A DNA stretch of 10,191 nt, taken from the NCBI GenBank assembly GCA_964555675.1, contig CAZKTU010000236.1, positions 1 through 10,191 of the forward strand. The letters run 5' to 3'. Positions 1 through 6,429 of the stretch are shown piece after piece. The notes below the pieces were generated by a model. It searched no databases, was not told the origin of the DNA, and saw only the letters and a program-made list of their open reading frames with translations. The DNA comes from CAIWXH01 sp964555675 (GTDB lineage: Bacteria; Chloroflexota; Chloroflexia; Chloroflexales; Chloroflexaceae). How positions within the stretch are numbered: position 1 is the first letter of the stretch; each line of letters opens with the position of its first letter. The translations under genes and the position numbers were made by a program.

Positions 1-3
1 GTA

Positions 4-432
4 CTAACCCAGATCACGGGCCATGGTCAGGCACCACAGCCTGTAGCCGAGGGCGTGGTAAAAAGCGTGGGCGCCCCCGTTGCGCCAGGCGGTGATCAGC
101 ACCAGCTGGCGGGCCCCGGCGGCCGTGGCGACGCCCTCGACATGGGCGACCAGGGCGCGGGCCACCCCCTGGCGCCTGTAGGCCTCCTCGACGAACAGCT
201 CGGTCAGCTCGGCGAAGGGCGTCGGGTCGAGGGCGAAGGGGAAGACGCGCAGGCCGACCATGCCCACGGCGCGCCCGTCGAGCAGCGCGAGGAAGATCCG
301 CTCGACCGGCGCGGGGTCGGCCAGGCGGGCCGTGATATACTCCACGGTGGTCGCGGGGCCGTTGAAGGCCAGATTGAGCCGGGCCACCTCGCCGGCATCC
401 TCGGGGCGGGCCTGGCGTACCATCAGCGACAT
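4..432 (-). CDS. GNAT-family N-acetyltransferase
   Basis: A 142-residue protein, the usual length of a single GNAT domain. GNAT enzymes move the acetyl group of acetyl-CoA to an amine; the substrate here cannot be read from sequence. The N-terminus (MVRQARPEDAGEVARLN) is the typical first strand and helix. Strand 4 (ELTELFV, residues 76-82) leads into the acetyl-CoA pyrophosphate loop RRQGVARAL (about 86-94), which fits the motif A pattern Q/R-x-x-G-x-G/A. The stretch AWRNGGAHAFYHALGYR (about 115-131) is motif B, with the Asn and Tyr commonly found there. The ATG at 430-432 is chosen because AAAGGAGG (437-444, minus strand) lies 4 bases upstream; an in-frame ATG three codons later has no such site. 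It reads away from the DUF445 gene, so the two are divergent neighbours, not an operon. The family call is firm; the substrate is unknown. Confidence 0.9.
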   Translation of the reverse strand: MSLMVRQARPEDAGEVARLNLAFNGPATTVEYITARLADPAPVERIFLALLDGRAVGMVGLRVFPFALDPTPFAELTELFVEEAYRRQGVARALVAHVEGVATAAGARQLVLITAWRNGGAHAFYHALGYRLWCLTMARDLG

Positions 433-464
433 AGAGCCTCCTTTGCGCGGCGGGCATTGCGGCG

Positions 465-473
465 ATGATACCA
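465..473 (-). promoter_or_regulatory. Probable extended -10 promoter of the GNAT gene
   Basis: On the minus strand the bases read TGG-TATCAT, an extended -10 element (TGn) with a hexamer differing from TATAAT at one position. Transcription would begin about 7 bases further on, giving a leader of roughly 25 bases that contains the strong AAAGGAGG ribosome binding site. No good -35 box was seen, as is common for extended -10 promoters. The call rests on pattern only. Confidence 0.4.
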
Positions 474-506
474 CCCGCCGGCGCAACAGAAAGCCGCAGC
501 TCAGCG

Positions 507-512
507 TACAAC
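507..512 (+). promoter_or_regulatory. Possible -10 box giving a leaderless DUF445 mRNA
   Basis: TACAAC ends 7 bases before the ATG of the DUF445 gene, and no purine-rich ribosome binding site lies in front of that ATG. If this hexamer is the -10 element, the transcript would start at or next to the start codon, giving a leaderless message. The match to consensus is imperfect and no clear -35 box is seen. The rest of the 87-base gap (433-519) holds only the GNAT start signals. Confidence 0.25.
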
Positions 513-519
513 CACTGCT

Positions 520-1755
520 ATGGACGAACAACAGCGCGTCGCCGAGCTGCGCCACATGCAGCGCCTGGCCACCGGTCTGCTGGTGGCCGTAACCTTCATC
601 TTCCTCATCGCGACCTACTTCCGCGAGCTCGGCCCATGGGTCGGCTTCGTGCGCGCCTTCGCCGAGGCCGCCATGATCGGCGCCCTGGCCGACTGGTTCG
701 CGGTGACGGCTCTCTTCCGCCATCCCCTCGGCATCCCCATCCCACATACGGCGATTGTGCCCCAGCGCAAAGACCGCATCGCCGAGAGCTTCGGTCGCTT
801 CATCGAGCGCAACTTCCTCGACCCCGAGAAGATCGTCGCCCGCGTGCGCAAGCAGGACGTGGCCGGGCGCCTGGCCCGCTGGCTGCGCCAGCCCGAGCGC
901 AGCGCCCAGGTGGCCGACCTGGCCGCCGAGAGCCTGACCGCCCTGCTGAAGGTCGCCAACGACGACGAGGTCGGCGCGCTCATCCAGCGCACCCTCAGCG
1001 AGCGGGTCGCCGCCGTGCCCGCCACCCCGGTGATCGCCCGCCTGCTGGGCGCCGTGGTCGGCGAGCACCGCCAGCGCGATATCCTGCTCCAGCTGGCCCG
1101 CGTCGCCACCCAGTGGGTCGAGGCAAACCAGGAGGCCATTCGCAAGCGCATCGCCGGCGAGCTGCCGGCCTGGGCCCCGCGTATCGTCGACCAGAAGATC
1201 TACGAGCGCCTGCTCGACGGGGCCCGCAAAACCCTCGCCGAGCTGAGCGAAAACCCCGAGCACCCCCTCTACGCCCAGTTCACCCTCACCCTCGACCGCT
1301 GGATCGTCAACCTGCAGTACGACCCCGAGGTGCGCGCCCGCGGCGAGGAGCTGAAGCAGGAGCTGCTGGCCCACCCCATGCTGCGCGAGGTGGCCGGCAA
1401 TCTCTGGCAAGACATGAAGGCGGGCCTGCTCGCCCAGAGCGCCACCCCCGACTCGGCCCTGCGCCTCTCGATCCGCCGCGGCCTCGCCCACCTCGGCGAT
1501 GTGCTCGAGCAAGACCCCGAGTGGCGCGAGCGCGTCGACAGCTGGGCCGAGGACCTGTCGCGCTACGTCGTGGGCCGCTACGGGCGCAGCGCCGGCGAGT
1601 TCGTCACCCAGACCGTGCGCGGCTGGGAGGCCGAGGAAGTCACCCGCAAGATCGAGCTGCAGTTCGGGCGCGACCTGCAGTACATCCGCATCAACGGCAC
1701 GATCGTCGGCGGCCTCGCCGGCCTGGTGATCTACACGGTCTCGCTCTTTCTCTAG
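520..1755 (+). CDS. DUF445 family membrane protein (YjiN-like)
   Basis: A 411-residue protein of the DUF445 family, which includes E. coli YjiN; its biochemical role is not established. A hydrophobic helix lies near the N-terminus (about residues 14-33). A semi-hydrophobic segment holds the family's most conserved block, GALADWFAVTALFRHPLGIP (about 54-73), followed by HTAIVPQRKDRIAESFG. The long middle (about 85-385) is charged and mostly helical, without catalytic motifs I recognise. A second hydrophobic helix closes the protein (about 392-411, NGTIVGGLAGLVIYTVSLFL), so it is anchored at both ends with a large soluble part between. Length and ends fit the family. The ATG at 520 is chosen because the translation starts just before the first helix and no earlier in-frame start has a ribosome site; it lacks a Shine-Dalgarno sequence and may be leaderless. 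It is divergent from the GNAT gene, with a 135-base gap to the downstream ligase, so probably its own transcription unit. Confidence 0.9.
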   Translation: MDEQQRVAELRHMQRLATGLLVAVTFIFLIATYFRELGPWVGFVRAFAEAAMIGALADWFAVTALFRHPLGIPIPHTAIVPQRKDRIAESFGRFIERNFLDPEKIVARVRKQDVAGRLARWLRQPERSAQVADLAAESLTALLKVANDDEVGALIQRTLSERVAAVPATPVIARLLGAVVGEHRQRDILLQLARVATQWVEANQEAIRKRIAGELPAWAPRIVDQKIYERLLDGARKTLAELSENPEHPLYAQFTLTLDRWIVNLQYDPEVRARGEELKQELLAHPMLREVAGNLWQDMKAGLLAQSATPDSALRLSIRRGLAHLGDVLEQDPEWRERVDSWAEDLSRYVVGRYGRSAGEFVTQTVRGWEAEEVTRKIELQFGRDLQYIRINGTIVGGLAGLVIYTVSLFL

Positions 1756-1789
1756 ACTTCGGCGGGGAATATTCCCTGACCGAGAGCGA
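1741..1789. repeat. Nested inverted repeat around a perfect 12-bp palindrome
   Basis: GGGAATATTCCC (1765-1776) is a perfect palindrome just after the DUF445 stop codon. It sits inside further matching arms: TCGG (1759-1762) with CCGA (1780-1783), and TCGCTCT (1741-1747, the end of the DUF445 gene) with AGAGCGA (1783-1789). The structure is followed by AAAATT instead of a T run, so it is not a standard plus-strand intrinsic terminator. It may be a 3' stem that ends or protects the DUF445 message, or an operator upstream of the ligase gene. It is seen directly; its function is inferred. Confidence 0.4.
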
Positions 1790-1822
1790 AAATTAGCCAT
1801 AGGTCCGGCGTCGCGGGCAGCA

Positions 1823-1828
1823 TATAGT
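1823..1828 (+). promoter_or_regulatory. Possible -10 box of the ligase-transporter operon
   Basis: TATAGT lies about 60 bases before the ligase ATG in the most AT-rich part of the 135-base gap 1756-1890. The base 17 upstream begins TAGGTC, a poor -35 match, so this is a weak candidate. The remainder of the gap holds the palindromes at 1765-1776 and 1875-1884 and nothing that looks like a gene. Confidence 0.25.
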
Positions 1829-1874
1829 TGAAACATCACCAACGTGTGTCGCTTTTGCTGCGCCGCATTTACCG

Positions 1875-1884
1875 CCCGATCGGG
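1875..1884. promoter_or_regulatory. Perfect palindrome overlapping the ligase ribosome site
   Basis: CCCGATCGGG is a perfect 10-bp palindrome whose right end forms part of the putative Shine-Dalgarno sequence GGGAGG (1882-1887) of the ligase gene. The ATG follows after only 3 bases, which is short spacing. A regulator binding here, or a small stem in the mRNA, could affect expression of the ligase. Short GC-rich palindromes occur by chance in such DNA, so confidence is low. Confidence 0.25.
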
Positions 1885-1890
1885 AGGCCT

Positions 1891-3642
1891 ATGGCTACCC
1901 TTGAGACCAGCGCGCCCACGATGGCCGCGCCCACGAGCCTGGTCCCGCTGCCGGCCCGGCACCTCGCCGAGCTTGTCGAGCAGACCTGCGCCCGCTATGC
2001 TCGCCAGCAGGCCTTCACGGCCGTGCTGCCCAACGGCATGTTCGGCAGCCTGAGCTTCGAGCAGGTGGCCACCTACAGCGATCAGGTCGCGGCCTATCTG
2101 CGGGGCCACCTGGGCCTCGCCGCGGGCGACAGGGTGGCGGTGCAGCTGCCCAACAGTCTGGCCTACCCCCTCTGGGCCTTCGGCGTGCTCAAGGCGGGCT
2201 GCGTGCTGGTCAACACCAACCCGCTCTACACCCCCAGCGAGATGCTGCACCAGCTCAACGACAGCGGGGCGCGCGTCCTGGTGATCGTCGACCTGTTTGC
2301 CGACAAGCTCCCCCCGGTCGTGGCCGGTTCGAAGGTCGAGCAGATCGTCCTCGTGCGGCTCACCGACCTCTTCCCGCGCCTGGTCGGCTCCATCGCCCAC
2401 GGCGTGATGAAGTACTGGAACAAGATCATCCCGCCCTGCACGGTCCCCACCGTCACGGGCCTCGCCGCCATGGCGACGGGCGCGGCCCTCATCCGCGAGG
2501 GCAAGGCCGACGTGCGCTCGTACGGTGCGGCCCTCACGGGCGACGACCTGGCGGCTCTGCAGTATACCGGCGGCACGACGGGCGTCAGCAAGGGCGCCAT
2601 GCTCACCCACGCCAATCTGCTCGCCAACGTCGCCCAGATCGAAGAGCGGGTGGCCGGCAAGGTCGAGCACGGCAACGAGTGCGCCCTGGCGGTGCTGCCG
2701 CTGTACCATATCTTCGCCTTCACGGCGAACATGCTCTACTTCTTCCAGGCGGGGGCCCGCAACATCCTGGTGGCCAGCCCGCGCCCGCTCTCGAACCTGC
2801 AGCGGGCCCTCGAGAACTACCCGATCAGCTGGATCCCCGGGGTCAACACCCTGTTCAACGGCCTGCTGAACGAAGAGTGGTTCGCCGACTACCCGCCGCC
2901 GAAGCTGAAGGGCAGCATCGCCGGCGGCACGGCCCTCTACGCCGCCGTGGCCGAGCGCTGGCGCAAGGTGACGGGCACCCCGGTGATCGAGGGCTACGGC
3001 CTGACCGAGAGCTCGCCCGTGGTCACCCTCAATCCCTTCGACGGGGCCCGCCCCGGCAGCATCGGCCCCGTGGTGGCCGGCACCGAGGTGCGCCTGCTCA
3101 ACGTCTATGGCGAGCCGGCCGCCCCCGGCGAGGCCGGCGAGCTGGCCGTGCGCGGCCCCCAGGTGATGCGCGGCTACTGGCGGCGCCCCGACGAGACGGC
3201 GAATGTGCTGACCGCCGACGGCTGGCTGCTCACCGGCGATATCGCCGAGCGCGACGACGACGGCTATCTGCGCATCGTCGACCGCAAGAAGGACCTCATC
3301 CTGGTCAGCGGCTTCAACGTCTACCCCAACGAGGTCGAGGACTGTATCGCGAAGCTGCCCGGCGTGGCCGAGGTGGCCGTGATCGGCCTGCCCGACCCCA
3401 AAGCCGGCGAGCAGGTTAAGGCCTATGTGGTGCCCCGCCCCGGCGTCACCGTCACGGCCGAGCAGGTGCGCGAGCACTGCCGCACTCTGCTGACGGCCTA
3501 CAAGGTGCCGCGCCAGATCGAGCTGCGAACCGAGCTGCCGAAGACCAATGTGGGCAAGGTGCTGCGCAGGGCCCTGCGCGACGAAGAGCTGCAGCTGCGG
3601 GGCGAGCCCCGCGCACAGGAAGCGGGGGGAGCCAATGGTTAG
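1891..3642 (+). CDS. fadD: Long-chain fatty acyl-CoA ligase (FadD type)
   Basis: A 583-residue member of the ANL adenylating superfamily that activates a fatty acid with ATP and then joins it to coenzyme A; E. coli FadD (about 561 residues) is the closest relative I recognise. The N-terminal AMP-binding domain shows VNTNPLYTPSEMLHQLNDSG, a close match to FadD. The phosphate-binding loop YTGGTTGVSKGAMLTHANL starts near residue 225; LPLYHIFAF and VIEGYGLTESSPVV are the next core motifs. The hinge and C-terminal domain follow: TGDIAERDDDGYLRIVDRKK (TGD at 448-450), then LILVSGFNVYPNEVED, the fatty-acyl-CoA-synthetase signature. The catalytic lysine is K556 in LPKTNVGKVLRRALRDEE. All key residues seen are intact. 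The ATG at 1891 is preferred over an upstream in-frame TTG at 1828 because GGGAGG precedes it and the FadD-like region starts later. Its last 8 bases overlap the next gene, so the two are probably translationally coupled. Exact chain length preference is unknown. Confidence 0.94.
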   Translation: MATLETSAPTMAAPTSLVPLPARHLAELVEQTCARYARQQAFTAVLPNGMFGSLSFEQVATYSDQVAAYLRGHLGLAAGDRVAVQLPNSLAYPLWAFGVLKAGCVLVNTNPLYTPSEMLHQLNDSGARVLVIVDLFADKLPPVVAGSKVEQIVLVRLTDLFPRLVGSIAHGVMKYWNKIIPPCTVPTVTGLAAMATGAALIREGKADVRSYGAALTGDDLAALQYTGGTTGVSKGAMLTHANLLANVAQIEERVAGKVEHGNECALAVLPLYHIFAFTANMLYFFQAGARNILVASPRPLSNLQRALENYPISWIPGVNTLFNGLLNEEWFADYPPPKLKGSIAGGTALYAAVAERWRKVTGTPVIEGYGLTESSPVVTLNPFDGARPGSIGPVVAGTEVRLLNVYGEPAAPGEAGELAVRGPQVMRGYWRRPDETANVLTADGWLLTGDIAERDDDGYLRIVDRKKDLILVSGFNVYPNEVEDCIAKLPGVAEVAVIGLPDPKAGEQVKAYVVPRPGVTVTAEQVREHCRTLLTAYKVPRQIELRTELPKTNVGKVLRRALRDEELQLRGEPRAQEAGGANG

Positions 3643-4522
3643 CCAGACCGAGCAGCTGCTGCTGGGCCTGATGATCGGCGTGATCATGCTCGGCATGGGC
3701 GCCTCACTCACCTGGCGCGATTTCGTGCGCGCCTTCAAGCGGCCCTGGATCATGGTGCTGGGCATCGTCTTCCAGTTCGGGGTCATGCCCCTGATCGGCT
3801 TCCTGCTGGCCTGGTCGCTCAACCTGCCGCCGGTCCTGGCGATCGCCCTGATCATTATGGCCAGCATGCCCGGCGGGGCCACCTCGAATATCTTCACCTA
3901 CTTCGCCAAGGGCGACCTGGCCCTCAGCGTGACCATGACCGCCGCCTCGACCCTGGCGGCCGCCGTGCTCACGCCGCTGGCGGTGCTGCTCTACGGCAGC
4001 GTCTTCATGAGCAGCGAGGTCAGCGTCGGCTTCGCCAACCTGGCCGTCGGCCTGCTGCTCACCCTCGTCCCGGTGGCGATCGGCATGTACGTGCGCCGCC
4101 ACAACGCCAACGCCGGGGCGATCATGGAGCTCGGGGGCGGCATCCTCGGCGTGCTGATCATCCTCTTCCTGATCGTCACCTGGGTGCCGCGCAACTACCC
4201 CATCCTCGCCACCACGCCCTGGCAGGTCTACGCGGCGGTGATCGGGATCGGCCTGTTCGGCTTCCTCACCATCCTGGCGATCTGCACGGCTATGCGCATG
4301 GGCTTCCGCCGTGCCTCGACCGTCTCGCTCGAGATCGGCATCCAGAACGGGCCCCTGGCCCTCTCGATCGTGCTGCTCAGCTTCCCCGCCGCCCTCGCCA
4401 GCGAGATGGTGCTCATCCCGGCCCTCTACTCGCTCTTCATCGTGCTCAGCTCGACCCTGATGACGATTATCTATCGGCGCGGCAACGAGCGCCGCCAGCA
4501 GCGGGCCGTAACCCTGCTCTAG
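3635..4522 (+). CDS. BASS-family sodium-coupled carboxylate/bile acid symporter
   Basis: A 295-residue, almost wholly hydrophobic protein with about nine or ten membrane helices, the usual size of bacterial bile acid:sodium symporter (SBF/BASS) proteins. The two crossover motifs are present: MPGGATSNIFTYFAKGD (78-94) and VSLEIGIQNGPLALSI (210-225). Counting by spacing from the Neisseria ASBT structure as I recall it, the sodium ligands appear conserved: S84, N85, S98, T102 and E213 for site 1, and Q47, E213 and Q217 for site 2. It should therefore be a working sodium symporter. Known substrates of the family include bile acids, pyruvate, pantoate and other organic anions; the substrate here is not known. 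The ATG at 3635 follows GGGGGA (3625-3630) by 4 bases and lies inside the end of fadD, overlapping it by 8 bases. That pairing suggests uptake of a carboxylate which the ligase then joins to CoA. Confidence 0.93.
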   Translation: MVSQTEQLLLGLMIGVIMLGMGASLTWRDFVRAFKRPWIMVLGIVFQFGVMPLIGFLLAWSLNLPPVLAIALIIMASMPGGATSNIFTYFAKGDLALSVTMTAASTLAAAVLTPLAVLLYGSVFMSSEVSVGFANLAVGLLLTLVPVAIGMYVRRHNANAGAIMELGGGILGVLIILFLIVTWVPRNYPILATTPWQVYAAVIGIGLFGFLTILAICTAMRMGFRRASTVSLEIGIQNGPLALSIVLLSFPAALASEMVLIPALYSLFIVLSSTLMTIIYRRGNERRQQRAVTLL

Positions 4523-4546
4523 GCTGAGGGCTGCAGCGGCGCGGCA

Positions 4547-4555
4547 TGCTATAAT
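4547..4555 (+). promoter_or_regulatory. Perfect extended -10 promoter upstream of smpB
   Basis: TGC-TATAAT is an exact extended -10 element, conspicuous in DNA this rich in G and C. No -35 box is recognisable 17 bases upstream, which extended -10 promoters tolerate. Transcription would start near 4562, giving a leader of about 55 bases before the smpB ATG that contains the hairpin at 4574-4598. It lies 24 bases after the stop codon of the transporter gene and so separates smpB from that operon. Confidence 0.65.
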
Positions 4556-4573
4556 CCGAAGAGCGTTCGCAAC

Positions 4574-4606
4574 AGGTGGGGGGCGCGTCCCCCCGCCTCT
4601 TTATTT
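4574..4606 (+). terminator. GC-rich hairpin with T-rich tail in the smpB leader
   Basis: AGGTGGGGGG (4574-4583) pairs with CCCCCCGCCT (4589-4598) over 10 base pairs (one G-T pair) around a 5-base loop, and CTTTATTT follows. This has the form of an intrinsic terminator, although the T stretch is interrupted. It lies 52 bases past the transporter stop and could end the fadD operon. But it also lies downstream of the TATAAT box at 4550-4555, so transcripts from that promoter must pass it before reaching smpB at 4618. It may act as an attenuator, as a partial terminator or as a stabilising 5' stem. Confidence 0.6.
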
Positions 4607-4617
4607 CTGACACTACT

Positions 4618-5094
4618 ATGGCCGGCAAACAGGCGCCCCCAGGGGTCGTGGCCGATAACCGCAAGGCCCGTCACGACTACGATATCGAGGAGACCTACGA
4701 GGCGGGCATCGTGCTCACCGGCAGCGAGATCAAGTCGGTGCGGGCCGGCCGGATCAACCTGCGCGGCAGCTACGCCCGCGTCTATAACGAAGAGGTCTAC
4801 CTCTACGATGCCCATATCTCGCCCTACGAGCAGTCGGGCACGCTCTTCAACCACGAGCCGACCCGCCCGCGCAAGCTGCTGCTGCACCGCCGCGAGATCA
4901 AGCGCATCGACGGTCTCATCCGCCAGAAGGGCCTGACCCTCGTGCCCCTGAAGATGTTCTTCAAGGGCCGCCTGGCCAAGGTCGAGATCGGCATCGCGCG
5001 CGGCAAGAAGAGCTACGACAAGCGCGAGGATATCGCCAAGCGCGAGTCGCAGCGCACCATCGAGCGGGCCATGAAGTCGCGCAGCCGCGACTAG
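4618..5094 (+). CDS. smpB: SsrA-binding protein SmpB
   Basis: A 158-residue protein, matching the usual length of SmpB (about 150-160). SmpB binds tmRNA (SsrA) and brings it to ribosomes stalled on broken messages, so that the nascent chain is tagged for degradation and the ribosome is freed. The family pattern is clear: NRKARHDYDIEETYEAGIVL (near residues 15-34), then TGSEIKSVRAGRINLRGSYA, the beta-barrel core that holds the tmRNA, then ARGKKSYDKREDIAKRES and a basic C-terminal tail (RTIERAMKSRSRD) that in the family enters the mRNA channel. The ATG at 4618 fits the family N-terminus; no Shine-Dalgarno sequence precedes it (the upstream bases are CTGACACTACT), which is odd for such a conserved gene. 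Its own promoter and a hairpin lie upstream. No tmRNA gene is seen beside it. Confidence 0.96.
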   Translation: MAGKQAPPGVVADNRKARHDYDIEETYEAGIVLTGSEIKSVRAGRINLRGSYARVYNEEVYLYDAHISPYEQSGTLFNHEPTRPRKLLLHRREIKRIDGLIRQKGLTLVPLKMFFKGRLAKVEIGIARGKKSYDKREDIAKRESQRTIERAMKSRSRD

Positions 5095-5096
5095 CG

Positions 5097-5133
5097 GTTC
5101 ACCACACGTGACTCCCTTTTTTTTGCGGTGAAC
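5097..5133 (+). promoter_or_regulatory. Inverted repeat that may mask the MFS ribosome site
   Basis: GTTCACC (5097-5103) and GGTGAAC (5127-5133) are perfect inverted copies. The right arm contains GGTGA, the only sequence before the MFS ATG (5138) that can pair with the anti-Shine-Dalgarno (UCACC), at a good distance of 6 bases. The 23-base loop includes a run of eight T (5117-5124). The left arm starts 2 bases after the smpB stop codon, so a ribosome finishing smpB could open the stem. The hexamer ACTCCC also occurs twice (5111-5116 and 5132-5137). The repeats are seen; the regulatory role is inferred. Confidence 0.35.
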
Positions 5134-5137
5134 TCCC

Positions 5138-6424
5138 ATGACCGGCTATATCGCACTGCTGCGCGGCAACCGCAACTTCCGACGCCTCTGGTACGGCCAG
5201 GTGGTCAGCCAGCTCGGCGACTGGCTCGACAGCATCGCCCTCTTTACGCTCATGCTCAACCTGACCGGCTCGGGTCAGGCCGTGGGCCTGCTGCTGCTGG
5301 CCGAGTTCCTGCCCGGCGCCGTCGTCGGCCCCTTCGCCGGGGTGGTGGTCGACCGGCTGCCGCGACGCCTGGTGCTGATCGCCAGCGACCTGGGGCGCGC
5401 CGCCCTGGTCCTGTTGCTGCTGCTGGTCAACGGCCCCGAAGACCTCTGGCTGCTCTACCTGGCGGTGATCGGCAAGGTCTCGCTCGCCGCCTTCTTCGAG
5501 CCGGCCCGCTCGGCCATCCTACCCAGCATCTGCTCGCGCGAGGAGCTGGTCGCCGCCAACGCGATCAGCGGCGCCACCTGGTCGGCCATGCTCGCCCTCG
5601 GCGCGGCCCTCGGCGGCCTGGTCGCCGGCACCCTCGGCGTCACCGCGGCCTTCGCCCTCGACTCGGCCTCGTTCCTGCTCTCGGCCGCCCTGATCGCCAC
5701 GGTGCGCGTGGCCGCCGACGGCCCGCGACGCCCCGCCGACGACCCTCAGGGGCAGCCCGCGGCCAGGCCCTCGGCCGTGCGCGAGCTGCGCGAGGGCTTC
5801 CGCTATGTGCTCAGCCGCCACGAGGTCTTCTGGCTGACCTTCACCAAGGCGATGTGGAGCCTGGGCGGCGGGGTGCTGCTGCTGCTGGCCCTCTTCGGGC
5901 GCGAGATCTTCCCCCTCGGGCGCGACGGCGCCCTGAGCATCGGGCTGCTCTACGCCGCCCGCGGGGTGGGCACCGGCATCGGGCCGATCCTGGCCCTGCG
6001 CCTCGGCGGCGGCGGCGATATCTTTCTGCGCCGGGCCGTCGCGGTGGCCTTCTTCATCACCGGGATCGGCTATATCGCCCTGAGCGGCGCCCCCAGCCTG
6101 GCCGTCGCCGCCCTGGCCATCCTCTTCGCCCATATCGGCGGCAGCATCCAGTGGGTCTTCTCGACCTCGCTGCTGCAGGTGCGCGTGCCCAACCGCCTGC
6201 TCGGGCGCGTCTTCGCCACCGAGTACGCCGCCCTCACCCTGGCCACGGCCCTCTCGGCCTACCTGACGGGCCTCGCCCGCGACGCCGGCATGCCGCCCTG
6301 GGCCCTGGCGATCGCCCTCGGCCTGATCTTCTGCGCCGCGGGCCTGGTGATGGTCGCAGCCCTCTGGCGCCCCCGCGAAACCCCGCCCCCGCGCGAGGCC
6401 GAGGTCAGCGAAGCGACCCCCTAG
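5138..6424 (+). CDS. MFS exporter, DHA3/MFS_3 family
   Basis: A 428-residue inner-membrane transporter with about twelve hydrophobic helices, the normal size for the major facilitator superfamily. The start (YIALLRGNRNFRRLWYGQ, residues 4-21) is typical of the MFS_3 group, which includes the enterobactin exporter EntS and DHA3-type drug exporters. Motif A in the loop between helices 2 and 3 is GPFAGVVVDRLPRR (64-77). The conserved block FFEPARSAILPS (119-130) with VAANA (138-142) follows, also typical of this group. A polar loop of about 35 residues (181-214) joins the two six-helix halves, and the C-terminus is a short charged tail. It is expected to expel a small molecule using the proton gradient; the substrate is unknown. 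The ATG at 5138 has GGTGA 6 bases upstream, within an inverted repeat. It lies 43 bases after smpB and may share its transcript. It ends 5 bases from the convergent VWA gene with no terminator between. Confidence 0.9.
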   Translation: MTGYIALLRGNRNFRRLWYGQVVSQLGDWLDSIALFTLMLNLTGSGQAVGLLLLAEFLPGAVVGPFAGVVVDRLPRRLVLIASDLGRAALVLLLLLVNGPEDLWLLYLAVIGKVSLAAFFEPARSAILPSICSREELVAANAISGATWSAMLALGAALGGLVAGTLGVTAAFALDSASFLLSAALIATVRVAADGPRRPADDPQGQPAARPSAVRELREGFRYVLSRHEVFWLTFTKAMWSLGGGVLLLLALFGREIFPLGRDGALSIGLLYAARGVGTGIGPILALRLGGGGDIFLRRAVAVAFFITGIGYIALSGAPSLAVAALAILFAHIGGSIQWVFSTSLLQVRVPNRLLGRVFATEYAALTLATALSAYLTGLARDAGMPPWALAIALGLIFCAAGLVMVAALWRPRETPPPREAEVSEATP

Positions 6425-6429
6425 CCCCC

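Noticed and set aside
1828..1890. An extended N-terminus of FadD starting at the TTG at 1828.
   Set aside because: The added residues (basic, MKHHQRVSLLLRRIYRPIG) have no counterpart that I know in FadD, TTG lacks a ribosome site, and a possible -10 box overlaps it.
433..3897. A stop-free minus-strand frame extends more than 3,400 bases upstream of the GNAT gene, opposite DUF445, fadD and part of the transporter gene.
   Set aside because: It is low-complexity (rich in Gly, Ala, His, Gln, Asp), has no family resemblance, and is the mirror of well-recognised plus-strand genes. Stop-free antisense frames are expected at this GC content. Only its last 142 codons, with a good ribosome site, are a real gene.
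5104..5126. The run of eight T after smpB as an intrinsic terminator.
   Set aside because: Only the weak CACGTG palindrome precedes it, with no stable GC stem, and the start of the MFS gene is 14 bases further on. It was kept only as part of the inverted repeat.
5095..5137. A tmRNA (ssrA) gene next to smpB.
   Set aside because: The 43-base gap is far too short, and no tRNA-like ends or tag-coding frame were seen in either flank.
6425..6429. A shared terminator between the convergent MFS and VWA genes.
   Set aside because: Only five C residues separate the stop codons and no stem with a T run was found at either gene end.
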